From: Torreya grandis
Taxonomy: Eukaryota > Streptophyta > Pinopsida > Cupressales > Taxaceae
NCBI GenBank assembly: GCA_037957365.1
Contig: JARHVA010005489.1
Coordinates: forward strand, 222,001 to 286,000
Length of the DNA stretch: 64,000 bases
Direction of reading: 5' to 3'
Shown here: positions 37,686 through 50,519 of the stretch, in pieces
Position numbering within the stretch: the stretch's first letter is position 1
Layout of the letters: each line of letters starts with the position of its first letter
Translations under genes and position numbers: made by a program
The notes under the pieces: generated by a model
Told to the model about the DNA's origin: nothing
The model's database searches: none
The model's input: only the letters and a program-made list of their open reading frames with translations

Positions 37686-40600
37686 GGTGGTGATGATGTG
37701 GCACCATGGGGAGAGGAAAATTGGTTCATGACATATGTTTAAATTGATGTCTCTTTAGTAGATATTATTTCCTTGATGAATAAAAACTAGTCCCCTTGGA
37801 GTATGAATTACTACATATCTATGGAAATGAGGGCCTTACACTAATGTCATAGTATTCATTATTGAATACATGCATGATTCTAACTTGGGATAGTCCTTTA
37901 TAGTCCTGATATTATCAAATAATGCATATGTATTTTCAAACTATTTATTGATAATGTAACAATTAAGCATATAGGGATTAAATATTTTTGATGTCTTCAC
38001 TCATCAACCTTATATGCTTAGTTTTTGAGGTATTAAACCCCACTCAAAGGGATTCTACCTTTGTTATTCTATCTTTCACAAAATTTATTATCTATACAAT
38101 TAATGCATTAGTTCTATAAATAATCACTTCAAATTTATTCTTGAAGATATGTGTAGTTCCCTTGAGAAATGCTTCAAAATTAAGATTATTTACAAATTGC
38201 CTAATGGAGTTTATCACATTTGTGAATCCCATATCCTTTAATATCTCTATGGACTCACTTTATTGGAATTAAAACTACTCTATCAATAAATTAATATATG
38301 TATTCCTATTAAAGGCACCATCTTTTTTTGAAATCATGTAATACAAATCCCATATAGCATCTTGAGTAGACATTAGGTAAAAGTGAGTATATGCATTATT
38401 TCTCATACATGATACCATGAAGTTGAGTTTAGTTTCAAATTATTTCAATTGGTGCCAAAGTATTAACACTTTTGCCCTTTATGTATAGGACTCACCCCTA
38501 TAGACTTAGATGGTTTTTAAATTTTTTTACAATCTTATGGTTTCATTTTAGAAATTTTCCATAATTTCCTAGGGAGCATGAATGATTTGTCTTTGTAGAA
38601 GCCTCTATTATGGTTGTTCTTGGATTTTATACATTTACTTCATAGCATCCCTAATTTAATCCATGAAAGATAAAAAATCCTTTAAATATTAATTAGGGAC
38701 ATTAGGATTCCATTTACACTTATTAGCCAAAGGGAACATTTTTTCCCATTGTTCTAACACATTTACTCCCCTAAAATATTGTTCACCCATTTCTTATTTA
38801 TCACACTTTGACTTATACCAATTTTATTTTAAAAATGGGTGGATACTATGGATAATTCTTTGATACTTTTTTTTGGACTATTATATCTCCTACCCTGTAA
38901 CTCTTTAACCCATAGAGGTACTATGAATTCCCAATGTACTTTAGGTTGGATGGGGTCTCTAGAGGTAGAAGGTTGTGTAATAATTGGAGGTGGAGTAATC
39001 ACTAAAATTGGAATTGAAGAATTTATTTAAATTGAAAATTTAAGGGGATATTTAATAACTATTTTCCATCCTGATTCTTCCCTTTGAGGTGTGATTTCTA
39101 CCACAAACTTTGACTGACCTAGGTTTTCCAAAATTATCATTGTAGTAGACTATGTGGATGTAGACTATGGAAATGGTAGCTCTAATTGAACTAAGTATTT
39201 TAGAAGGATAAGTGGCCCTTGAGGATTAAACATAGAAATTGATTCTAAGTTATCAAAATATACCCTCTTTATGGGAGCTATTATTTGGGGTGGAGTAGAA
39301 ATAATGGAATAATAAATAGAACTAAAAATTTGTGGCCTATAACTAGCAAGAGGTAAATTCAAAACTTGAGTATCTACAACCATAAAGGAAGAATAAAGAT
39401 AATAAATTAACTTATTAAGTTTTATACCCTATTATTTAGTAATAATTTATTGGTCATGTGATTTAGATAGAGTTTTTTATTCACACAAGATTCCAAATAT
39501 TATTTATTTTGCCTTTTTGAATTATGTTTCATCCTATATTATTACTTCACTTAATTATTTTTTTGGTCCCCTCATAATTTATATATTTTATTTTTACTCA
39601 TTTATGGGATAATCCATTGTTAAAATTAAATTTCCATGCTCTTCCTTTTATACTTCCCCTTAAATAGATCCTTCTAGTGTAGCTAAACCTATTTATGGTC
39701 TTTCTTCCACTTGTTGAGTTTTGAAGGAGGATGGAAGAACTCTATATTTACATTGGTGAGTATTTATGGGGTAAATAGGAGATAAATGGGAATATGAAAC
39801 TGATAAAGGATAAACCATTGTAGGAACTAATATTGTGAATGGTGAAGGGATGGGTATTGGAATAATAATAATGGAGGCAAGAGTGGATGGAGAGGAAACC
39901 AATATAATAGGAAATATTTGAGATGTCACCTTGTTTGTGGTATTTGTTGGATATAGACTAATTATAGGTTCTTAAGTGGAAGGGAGAGTATATGGAAGAG
40001 ATGAAAAACTATATAAAAACTTAGGAACACTTACTTATGTGATGATATTAAGTGGGTCAATAGGCACCCAATAAAATGTTCTTATGTATGCATGTGGAAG
40101 AGGTAAAGTCCTCAAAATTATAGTTGATGTACCTAAAATGTTATCAAATATATAAGTGGAGACCATATGAATAATGGGGATGAATTTTATAATATCCTTT
40201 CTAATTTGGATAGTCTCCTCCCTTTGACTGATAGGTTCTTCCTCTGATAATTTAGTCTCTTCTTCTATGGGAAAGGGAGGTTGATCCTATTTCAAATGAC
40301 CTTGGGACTATGGTTGAGGCCATTGATGACTCCAAGTTATTTATACTTATTTTATCATTTCATTTGCTCATTACTTAGTGATTTTAAGGTAATATTATAT
40401 TTCTTGAGAAATGATAATGTACATATCATTGTCCCTCATATAGGTCCACACTTTAGATTCATCTAAATCATTTGTAAAGATGGAATCATGATCATAATAT
40501 TTGTGACCATACCTAATGGTAACCCATTTTCATTCCTTGAGGAAATTAACATATTTTTTTAAAAAAATTCCCTGGGGTCCCATTATCTATATTGGGACGC

Positions 40601-41959
40601 CTCAAAATTATATTGAGACCTATCATTTCCCACTTGATTTAAGTGTACCCTTACTATAAATTGAATATACCCAATGTTTAGGGGAGTCTTGAAGTAATAA
40701 TCCTAGTGCTTGATACTAAGATCCTTATCCCTACTATTATATAATTGATGTGTAATATCTTATTCTAACATCTTAATTATGATGTGGTGTGGAAAATACA
40801 AAGGGGGTGATCTAGTCCCTTCAATTATAATAATGGGATAATATAAGTAATACAAATAATCTCCCATTTTGGAGATTCCCGTTCTTAAGTTTTAAGACAA
40901 CTTGGGCATCTAAGTTTTATAAATGAACTAAAAGACCTAAGGATAAAAATACTAAAAAATTATATTGATTTGATTCCTAAATATATAAACATATAAGAAA
41001 TAATAATCATCACAAATTATATTATTTAGATACTCGGTGGATGACTTCCATGGTTCCCCATGAGCTTTGTAGACTACCCCAATGACTTTATCCAAAAAAT
41101 AAGACATTGCGAAAAACATTTTAGGATCTAGTATTTATTCTATCCTAAACATTTTTACCTTCAACATGACACTAATAATTTCTCTGAATGTGATAATTTT
41201 CTACGATGTTAAGATAATATATAATAATGACACCCATTCTTCTTAAATGTAAGTCATACTAGGAAAACCATAGAACATGTTCAAAAGTTCAATTTACACC
41301 CTAATGCATGGTATAAACATAATTATTCCATTGGAGGAAATACCTCCCTTTACATTCAATTTCTCCCCTTTTACTAACCATTATTCTAATTTTACATTTT
41401 TACTGTTTTTTTTGTCTGTGTATTAGTTGAAACTTAGTTATAAATGACTTTAGGCCATTGAAGCCTAAAATAACTCACAAATAATAACCAAAAAACATAT
41501 GAAACTAATTTTTTTTATGTTCTATGATACAGGTAGTCTCCAATGTAAGTGCCATTAAAAATTAAATCCCCAAGTAAGTCTATATAGGGCATTACCTTAA
41601 GTTTTACAGTTGTATTATGTAATCTTGTATTCTTTATTGGCATAAAGTCATCAATATATTATCACTTCTATTTATCTAGATGATTCTATGAGGAAAATGG
41701 TGTTATGGCATCCATTTTGTTCTATATATCCAAATAATAAGGGAACTCAAAATCAAGGGTACCCTTGTTTAATATAATGTCTATATATTTAGTGCTATTA
41801 GAAATGGAGTATGGAGAGGGGGCCTAATTTCATGCTTAATTTAGATAAACTATTTTTATAATTTAATATTGTGTATTTATTTTTTAGTTAATGGATGCAC
41901 TTTCAAATTTATTAATAAAACTAGGGATTTTATCTATTTGAGAACTTGAAATAAAAATA

Positions 41960-43300
41960 TCCAGCTTGTAGATTAATTTCAAAGTGATTTGATGTTACTT
42001 GTATTTTGCATATATTTAAAAAGGTTTAATCTTGAAGCATAGTTTCTATGACATCAATGCAACTAATAACTTTTGATTTTAGTCTTATTTTGATTTAAAA
42101 TTTTCATTCAACTTTGGCAGGCTATTTTTTTTCCATATGGAAATTTTTCATGAACATTATATGCCCATTAATCACTTTAAGATAGGTGTTAAATTCTCAC
42201 TTACCAACCTTTGATTAATTATAAAAATATCTATTCACATTATAGCCACACATTTCCTTGATTTTAAAACTTGTCTTCATATCATTTACCTAGGGTCCTT
42301 AGCCTTATAATCCTAATTTATATGGTCAAGTGGTTTTGAGTTGTCAAGATTGAGCCATGTGGAATGATATCTAAGCTCCATAGTTATTTTGAATCTTATA
42401 ACTATGTACATATTTTGGAGGGTTCCATGCATTTAAGATGTTGACACATGGCATGAGATCAAGGTCTTGGGGTCTCAACGACATGGCGCTGTAGGGCCAT
42501 TGATTTTTTATAACTTATAGAGTGATCTATGTGAACATGATTATACCACTTGTCCTCATCTTAAGGATCCAAAAACTCAAAACATATTAGACTTGAGTTG
42601 GTCTTTTAGTTTATGAGTCCATGTTATTATTCCATGTGTTTTTTTGATCTTGGGACTATGGAGACTTAGAAGTCTTATAATTTTTTATGAAACCAAATTT
42701 ATCTCAGGTGAATACGGTATAGCCATATGGTTAAATTATGGTGACTTGGTTGTCTTGATGGTACGTGAATTTTATTTAATTTGGAAAGGTATAATCAATG
42801 TGATGATGCCAATTTTCATTATTTCAGAGCTCAAAGTTATAGAACCTTGACTATTTTTGAAAGTTGAAGGATTACAAATGCGTATGATCCTACCAGCTTT
42901 AGTGATCTAAAAGTTTCATAAACTTAGGTAACATAATGTTTTATGATATATAAGTTTGGATAATTTTGAATTCTTTTAAACTAGCCATGTGTAAATGAGA
43001 AATCAATATAAACTAGAACCCCATATGTTAGATATGTTAGTTAATAAAAATCATAGTGTCAACTTTGGGAAATTATGATAATCCAAGGTTAAACATAAAT
43101 ATTAACTAAAACCTAAGAATTGATTCCATTTCTTTGAATTTTTTTAATTTGGACGTAGACATTTCGATAATGGCCTTAGACCTATGCATGTCAAAATTAT
43201 CATCATGGGTTTCTAAGGCTTATAATATTTTGAATAAGATTTTAAAATAGTAGTGGGTCCCTAATTTAATTTATAAAATGGGAGTGTGTGTGTTAAAACA
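41960..43300 (-). repeat. 5' LTR of the outer element
   Basis: Matches 8676-10058 with clear but interrupted similarity. The right edge GTGTGTGTTAAAACA (43300) corresponds to GTGTGTGTTAGGGCA at 10058. The left edge is placed where AGCTTG plus ATTAAT begins and is uncertain. The ORF at 42644-42850 is not considered a gene. Confidence 0.7.
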
Positions 43301-44286
43301 TACTTGATCATGTTATCTTTACCAATTTTATATTTAATTAAATTGTGTACTTAATTAATACCTATTTTTCCACCTATCCCTATCTTAAGCACTGGTGAAT
43401 ATCTATTTTTATTTCAAATTATCATTTTTACTTGAATATGTTCTATAATTGTTAATAATTTTATTAATAATTTGTTAGGATAAAGTCAAATCCAAATATA
43501 TACTATTATCCTTATAAGACAAAAATTCCCAATAGGGAGAATAGTGTGAGGCATTCCTATCCCTATATGACGTTGTTATTTTTTCCTTCCAATGGTCAGA
43601 TTTTAAAATTAACCAGTATATTAACTTGTCTTCCATGTTTTTAGGTTTCTTAGCATATCTATACTCCTTTTGAGTGCTATAAATTCAAATTTAATTCACT
43701 TATTATTCCACTTCTTAATTTAAATACAAAGACATATTTACACAATGCACACTAAGAAAAAATCCTTTTCATCCTAATTCTAATTTTGATCACTAAAAGA
43801 AATCCTCAAGAAAATACAATTTTTTTTTCATTGATCTATAATAAAATCACGGTCAAGTGTTTAATCCATTTATATATGAATTCATACATTCAAATTAGTA
43901 AAAATTTAGAAAGTACTATAATTTGGATAACTACATTGGGTTTGATTTTCCTCCTTGGATTATTGGATATGTAGGCAATGCTTAGTGATAATGAGGCTAG
44001 TTGGCATCTACTCATACCATTATAGTCCACCTTTTTATATTTTATGTTAATTTAATCATTTTAATACATTAATACAGTTTCAAAAATGTATAATGTATTT
44101 ACAAGTCTTACACCCACTTAATGAAGTTAAAAATTTGCATACACACCTAATTACATTTGTCACAAGTGGACTTGAATTTAGTACCTATTTTTATGTAAAT
44201 AATATGAAAATATAGTAGGGAAAATAATTATTCCCACTATTCTGCTAATCCATTGATCTTATCTTACTTTAGGTTTTAACTTAACC
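43301..44286. other. spacer between two elements, nothing recognised
   Basis: AT-rich with stops in all frames. The small ORF at 43786-43974 has no recognisable features. It is probably older intergenic DNA. Confidence 0.4.
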
Positions 44287-45643
44287 TATTTCAATGAATT
44301 TCTTGCTTATTATTTGAGAAGGGGAAGGGAAGAAAATAAGTGTAGGTATGGTTGGAAAACCTATTAAATTATGCATTAATTAAATCAATATATTATGAAG
44401 AGATCCTATTTAGCTTGGGAAGATGTCCTGTAGATAAGAAATCACTAAAGCAAACTTGTTTGTTAGACGAATAGTTGGGTGGATTGCCTAGCAATAACTA
44501 TATCCTAGAAATGAAAGCTTCTTTAGGGGTTATAAATCCACATGTTCTACCCAATTAAGTTTATAAATAGAATAAAATATACTTTCACTAATAATCAAAT
44601 GGTATTAAAACTAAATATAAGAATGTTTGCTTAGAAAATAGACAAAAAATGATTATAGCTTAGCGAATTAATACGAGTGCTAGAATTTGGGGTATGATTC
44701 AATAAATAAATATAAATGGGTCTATAAATAGGTTAGAACATAAAAATTAGGTTTGGTTGGGTGTAAGTAGGTGAAATTACCTTGCTATTTTTTATTACCG
44801 TAGTGACCATTGATGGTTAGGCTAACCGTTGATGGTTAAGGTGACCATCGGTGGTTGAGACAATAATCGATGGTTAATGTATCTAGATTTGGGTTAGTGA
44901 AAAGGATAATTGATGAGATTCAAAATATGGATTTCAAGAGATGGGTAATACCTGGGTTGATTTCAAAATGGAAATAAAATAAATGAATACTAATAAATAG
45001 GTACTTATCTTAACAAAATTCAATTGGGTGAATAGTTGAGGTAGTTTATCTATTGGTATAATCTAGCTTGATTATGATAGAGTAATGGTACATGAGAGCT
45101 TGTAAAGAGGTGATGGTAAATTGACTCTTTGATATGATTGTTGGATTACTAAATATTTGATGGTGATTAACCTACAAACAAAATCTTAGATACACAAGGT
45201 CCTAATAACAATTGTAGATGGATTTCACCTCCTTATTCATCTCTTATTATAGTCAAGGTAGGAGAGTTATAATAGCACATGATCTAGGCTTCCTAATTAT
45301 AAATCCTTCATGCAATGGCTTTTACATGGATGAGGACAAGTTATTTTTAGAAAAGTAAGGTAGGTGACTTGCATGTTAGAAGTTAATGAAATGGACCCTA
45401 ACCATCGAGGTTGGGGTGACTATAGATGATAAGGGTGACCATCAATGGTCAACTTTACTGTCAATGATTGAGGGTAAATGGTAAAAAAGTGGTTAAATGT
45501 TAGGTTAAGATAGTTGAGTTAAATTGATTTTAGGTTAGGTTTGGTTAGGGGTTAGAGGGTTAAATTTTCCCCAAGGGGTCTTAATTTAGTATAGGGGAGT
45601 TATGGCATTCAGAGTCATGGTGTGAAAATTTATAGTGTCTACA
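44287..45643 (-). repeat. 3' LTR of the third element
   Basis: Collinear with 58989-60370: TTTCAATGAATTTCTTGC at the left edge, GTGTCTACA at the right edge, and shared runs of ACCATYGATGGT-like words at about 44812-44880 and 45410-45470. Its left end reads TA instead of TG (44287), a point change from the canonical terminus. Confidence 0.88.
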
Positions 45644-45657
45644 TTTTACCCCTTTTA
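45644..45657 (-). promoter_or_regulatory. polypurine tract of the third element
   Basis: TTTTACCCCTTTTA on the plus strand is a purine run on the element strand, directly next to the 3' LTR start. This is where plus-strand DNA synthesis would be primed. Confidence 0.75.
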
Positions 45658-47229
45658 TTATGCATCTTGAATCAATGAGCTGTAAAACAAAAATTGATTG
45701 CTAGGCAAAGGTCTATAAATTTCCTTGAGTATGGGTGAAGGTTTTCCCCCTCAAATTGAGAGGTGAAAACATAAAGTATAATCAAGTGTAGTTTTGACAT
45801 GGTTGATAAAGGTGATGATGAAGGTGGATGTCATGAAGGTGGATAATAGGATGGGCACTAAAACATAAACATGTATATGAATGTAGAGAAAAGGTGTTAT
45901 AGCAAAGATAATTTAAATACAAGGTTTCCATAGTTGAAAACAATAAATATCAATACAAATGTTAGTTGGGTACAAATGTTAGTCTCCTAGACAAGGTTAG
46001 TGTTTCCATGGGTACTCAAGGAAGGAAGTGCTCCCATGGAAAACACAAATGGGTCAATTGTCATGGGTATTTAAGGTAGGAATTGGTCATGAGAAGATAC
46101 ATGTTGGTTAGTTAAGTGTGAGGTGGTAAATTTTTTAAAAAAGGGTTAATATGGTAATGTTTTTACTATGATCAAAGCACTAGGCAAAACATGTCACAAA
46201 ATGTGTGTTAGTTGGGCCAAAATAGACCAAAGATGAGGTGATAAGGTGGTTAGGGTGGGTGAGTTGATGCTAATTCTATTGAGAGATTTATTGTGAAAGG
46301 TAAGAGCTAAAAAGGTGGGGTAACCTAACTATTTATGGTTAGGTGCCCTAAGGGTGACTATCTATAGTCACCCTAACCAATGATGGTTAGGGTAAGAACC
46401 CTAAGAACCCATCAATGAAAGTGGAAGTGAATCACCTTTTACTCACTTTGTCTTTTTATTTATTTTAACCTTAGGTTCTAGCGATTTTGGAATTCAGTGG
46501 TGAAAATGATTATTTAGGGTATTTTTAGGTGAAGTTTGACAGTTTGTTGAGGTAAATGCAGGGACCAGTCAGGATGTGAGGAGCACGTGGGTACAAACAA
46601 TGATGAGTAGATTTATGGGCTAATCCATGATGAAGGTCAAAAAATAAGATAGGGGATGTCATTAATTTTATAGGTTAATTAGAATTTTCTAATTGCATTA
46701 GGTTGGGAGGTTAGGATAGGGTTAAAATTTAGGTTTAGTTGAGTAGTCCCTAGGTAGGGTTTCTATGAAATTGAGGTAAATAGGTAGGTGAAATCAATAA
46801 ATGATTAGATGGTTAGTTGATTTGGGGTAGATGGTTTGAGTTAGCTAAATAGGTTTTTTTTATATCATTTGGGTAGGTTTCAAGGTATCTAAGGTTTAAC
46901 CATTCTAGCCATGGAATACCCACAATGACCATTGATGATTAGGCCTGATCATCGATGGTTAATACCTTTAAAAATAAAGATAGCTGACCACTGGTAGTCA
47001 CCATGACCATTGGTGGTAAACTAGGTTAAAGAGAGGTATATAAAGTTAAAAAGGATACTGAGGTAGAATGTACTTGCTTGTTAGGTGTAATCTCATGTCT
47101 AGAAATCATACTTAGTGGGCATTGGGTATATGTCCAAGGTGGATAAGGAAATAGGTTAGGTGTGTAAAATTTAGGGTAGATGATAACAATTTATTTCACG
47201 AATGTATTTTTTTATTTTGGTTTAGGCTA
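45658..47229. repeat. third element 3' region with dispersed ACCATCGATGGT-type palindromes
   Basis: No coding seen. Short palindromic words related to ACCATCGATGGT recur near 46335-46395 and 46920-47020. One hairpin at 46351-46374 pairs AGGGTGACTAT with ATAGTCACCCT around CT. The same words are in both LTRs. Confidence 0.6.
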
Positions 47230-48440
47230 GGGAGAAGATACATATGCATGACCAAATGCCATATATCTTCATCAAGATCCAACAAGGGATGACCCTAGCT
47301 AACTAGGCCCACATGGAGAAGGTGGGGTTGGGAATGATGAGGCACTATCAACATGTGCCTCAAGATACATCCATGGTAATATAAATTATCAAGAAATGGG
47401 ATATTACTATGAATACCTTCCTATTATTGAAAATTAAGATGACTATCCTACCCAAGGATGTTCATAGGATTACTCAATTTCCACTTTGTGGTGATCTGAT
47501 ATAACACATAAAGTGAGAGGAATAAGATGATCATATTGAGCTACTATACAAATATGAGAGTGACTAGGTTAGATGATATTTATGGGGATTCATCAATATC
47601 ATGCTATATCATAGCACTATAATTGAGAGAAGACTCATTACCATGCTCATGATTGATATGACAAGCTTTAGGATTCCCAACATGAGCACTAGGAGATTTC
47701 TCTATTTTCTATTGAGGGTTCTAGTTGAGCTAGTACTGGGGTAGATGGTATTTGGTTAGGTTCTTATTATAATGATATATATATATATATAAGGAGATTT
47801 AGGGGTTTAGGGTTGATAAGAGATATGGTATCAGCATTGACCTAGTTCTTCATTATTGGGCCTATGAGCACATCAGGGTGCTAAGGTCAATGGGGTTGCC
47901 ATGGGTAAGCTACACATAGATTGACTTCCCCATTAGATTTAAGTGGTGGAGGGGTAAATTAATCACATCAGGTGTAAGAGGAGGAGCTCATGATGTGGAG
48001 TGGTTCAAGGGTGCACTAGGTGAACTAGTGATAGGATACATCACTTGGAGGCCATATGCCCAGTTTCTAGTATGGCTAGGGTAAAAGACTAAAACACTCT
48101 CCCTTTAAAGCTATAGATGGATGCTCGATAGGTGACATGGGGAGGTGGAGATAATTTTTTTTGATAGGGTAAACTGATATTTCAACTTGGTATAGGGTAT
48201 TCTAGGCCCATTCCATAAGTAAAGGAAAAAGGACTCTAAGATTTTATTTCCAAAGCCACATCTTGCTCCTACTTTGCTAGAGTACGAAGAGCTACCAGCT
48301 AGGGCACCAATAGAGGATGACAGGTTTATAGATGGGTACCTAGCATAGTACTAACCCATATATGTAGTTATAGATATTGGAGAGGATGATGGAGGTGTGA
48401 GGTCGATGGATATGGATCTGGATGGCCATGATGGATAGGT
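47230..48440 (+). pseudogene. plant mobile domain (PMD) ORF, antisense within the third element
   Basis: Most of the upstream half reads in one plus-strand frame with scattered stops: MPYIFIKIQQGMTLA, KKWDITMNTFLLL, KMTILPKDVHRITQFPLCG, then FINIMLYHSTIIERRL, DLVLHYWAYEHIRVL, FPIRFKWWRGKL, ELVIGYITWRPYAQFLVW and FQLGIGYSRPIP, ending in an acidic tail (DIGEDDGG, MDMDLDGHDG). This is the order of the PMD (aminotransferase-like, PF10536) seen in MAIN/MAIL1 proteins: the THTFHLPxGExTITLxDVxxLxGLPxxG block, a W-E-H block, and W-x-PY. Many stops sit at likely CAA, CAG or CGA codons. PMDs are known both as host silencing factors and as passengers in Mutator and gypsy elements. It is transcribed, if at all, opposite to gag-pol. 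A (TA)n run at about 47775-47790 interrupts it. Confidence 0.78.
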
Positions 48441-50519
48441 AGGAATGACTTTAGCAACTATATAGGGATAAGTATAGGTATTACAAGGGTAGTCGTCTAT
48501 GTTATAGGGTTAGATTATTACACTATAGGGTTAGGTTGTTACCTTATAGGGTTAACTTACTACCATCATAGATAGGTGAGAGGGATTAGGCTAGGACCTC
48601 ATAAGGTTTGATGACCCATGAGAGAGACTCTCTGAGGTAGAGAGGTGGAGGAGTAGTAGAGGCATAGGCAAGGTCATTGAGTTTTACCCCCATAGCATGA
48701 TACCTATCTATAGTGGAGGATCTATAGTAATATCAGGCCATACTTTTAACATAGTGTCTAGATGAGCCTTGACGGTGTGAGTATAGGGCTAATTTTGTAG
48801 GTGATGTTAGTGTGGTGATACCAATGAAATGGGTAGCATTGGTATTTGGGAAGATAGGTTCAACTATGGGATCAATAGGTATAGTAGGTGGGAAGGTACT
48901 AGGATATAAGGGTGTTCTAAGAGGCAATGGTGCCCTTATAGCATAGATATAGTTAGATTATGAGATTTTATATATCATTTTGATTTTGGCCTATGAGTCG
49001 ATACGGTGAGATGTACATTTTGAGAGAGAGACATGTCTATCTTTTATACACATTATTATGCTATTTGACTCATGAGTATTTAACTTATGATTTTATACAT
49101 ATGGTCATTATTTATGTTCATATTCATGGTTTGATTTGCATTTGGTATTTATTGCTTATGATGTGATGTTTATATTACTTATGGATTATGTTTATGCTAT
49201 GGTTTTGTAGACATTGATATATGCTTAGCTAGGTATGATGCTTCTTGATTGCTTACGTCATGCTAATTTGAAATGAGTATTTAGATTTAATTATATTTAG
49301 ACATGTGATGGAAAATGGTTGATCATTTTAACTGTCTATAGATGTGATTATCATGATTGGTATGGTTATGGTTAATATTTATGATAAAACACATGAGGTG
49401 GTTTAATTAACAACACTAAATGGAAGAATAAATAACATAACTAAGAGACCAATGCCATAATGGAAATATCAACTAGTCATGATAGGATAAGAAGAGGGAA
49501 TGATGCTTATTATTTGACATGGACTAGATCAAAACTAAATTTGGAAAGGATTAATGAACATAAGCCATTCAAATGCTTCACATTAGCATTCGTTAGTTGG
49601 TTAAAAGGTGTCTTGACCACATAATGTCAAGTAAGCTCAATAATCCCATGCATATAGTGTAAAGAGGAGATGGGTGAAATTGGAACCTTGTTAAGAGACT
49701 ATCATGCCTCTTCTATAGGTGTCCCAAGAACCAGGGTAAACAAGCCTATGTTAAAACTATGTAGGTTGATTGATGTGGGAATTCTACTTATGAAAGTTTA
49801 TTATGGATTTCACCTTTTTTTTTAGAGTCAATTACAATTTTCAAGATTAGTTTGCTTTTTATATGATTTTGATGATGGTTCCATAGCAAATTGTTGTGTA
49901 TGGGAAGTTGATCAATATGAGAAGCTTCCATGAATTTTTATTTTTTTTTGACAAAATTATTTACTTGGCCATCCTTCAAGGGAGTGGTATAAGTTTATTT
50001 TTTTTGTTCAATACTTTTTGATAGTTGTTCTTTAAGGTAGACATCTACCTTACATTTTGGCAATTTCAAATAAATGTTCAACAGTTATCCTTCAAGGGAG
50101 TAGTCTATGAATACTAGAAATGACCCATGATTGCTATTGGTGTGGATGTTGATTTTTATTTGTTTGAATTTGATAGACATAGGCTTTTTTATATAGGCAT
50201 AAGGGTTCACCTTTATGAAGGTAAAACTAAAATCAGAAGAAGGTTGATTAGGTGTAAAAGATGTTTAGGTGATAATGATCATGGGGATCCATCCTAAAAG
50301 AGGTAAAAAATACCACGAGAACCATGCCATGGATAGAACCATGGTACCCATTATTAGAGATTAGGATACGACTATGATGGATAATCACATGATTAATCTT
50401 TAATAAATTGCCCCTAAAATAGGGAGACGGAATGTGGGTGGATAGAAAGAGATGAGCTTAAGTTAAATAAAATGTGAATTTGATCCTTCTTAATAAAAGA
50501 ATGGATACAAATAAAAATC
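48441..50519. other. third element, unrecognised stretch where integrase would be expected
   Basis: Neither strand shows H2C2, DDE or integrase C-terminal motifs. A minus-strand Pro/Thr-rich ORF (48927-48733) is likely incidental. The phrase ATCCTTCAAGGGAGT occurs twice near 49970 and 50088. Nothing else supported. Confidence 0.45.

Larger units (their letters stand above)
36301..41959 (-). other. long pre-gag region of the outer element, decayed ORFs of unknown kind
   Basis: About 5.6 kb lies between gag and the 5' LTR. The minus strand shows Pro/Ile/Thr/Ser-rich fragments (39929-39693: PIPIPSPFTILVPTMVYPLS; 39383-39165: QIFSSIYYSIISTPPQIIAP), an acidic piece near 40270-40200 (EEETKLSEEEPISQREE), and further on NVLEQWEKMFPLANKCKWN (about 38750) and MSTQDAIWDLYYMISKKDG (about 38370). 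I recognise none of these. Tat/Ogre elements often have an extra ORF before gag, so this may be one. Simple repeats (AAAAT)n at 36965-36987 and (CA)n at 37670-37685 are included. Confidence 0.45.
8676..43300 (-). mobile_element. outer Ty3/gypsy element, minus strand, split by a nested element
   Basis: The call rests on similar repeats at 8676-10058 and 41960-43300, and on a minus-strand series of gag (about 36.3-35.0 kb), protease (34.9-34.4), RNase H (34.36-33.83), RT (33.56-32.9), RNase H (32.85-32.24) and integrase (32.2-31.03). The inner plus-strand element at 10845-30858 interrupts it just downstream of integrase. Without the insertion it would be about 14.6 kb. The region between its 5' LTR and gag is long (about 5.6 kb). 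Both LTRs end, on the plus strand, in GTGTGTTxxxxCA, so the element begins TG on its own strand. I could not find a clear polypurine tract beside 10058 or a target-site duplication, and the inner ends of the LTRs are uncertain. Lineage is judged Tat/Athila-like from the protein sequence. Confidence 0.75.
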
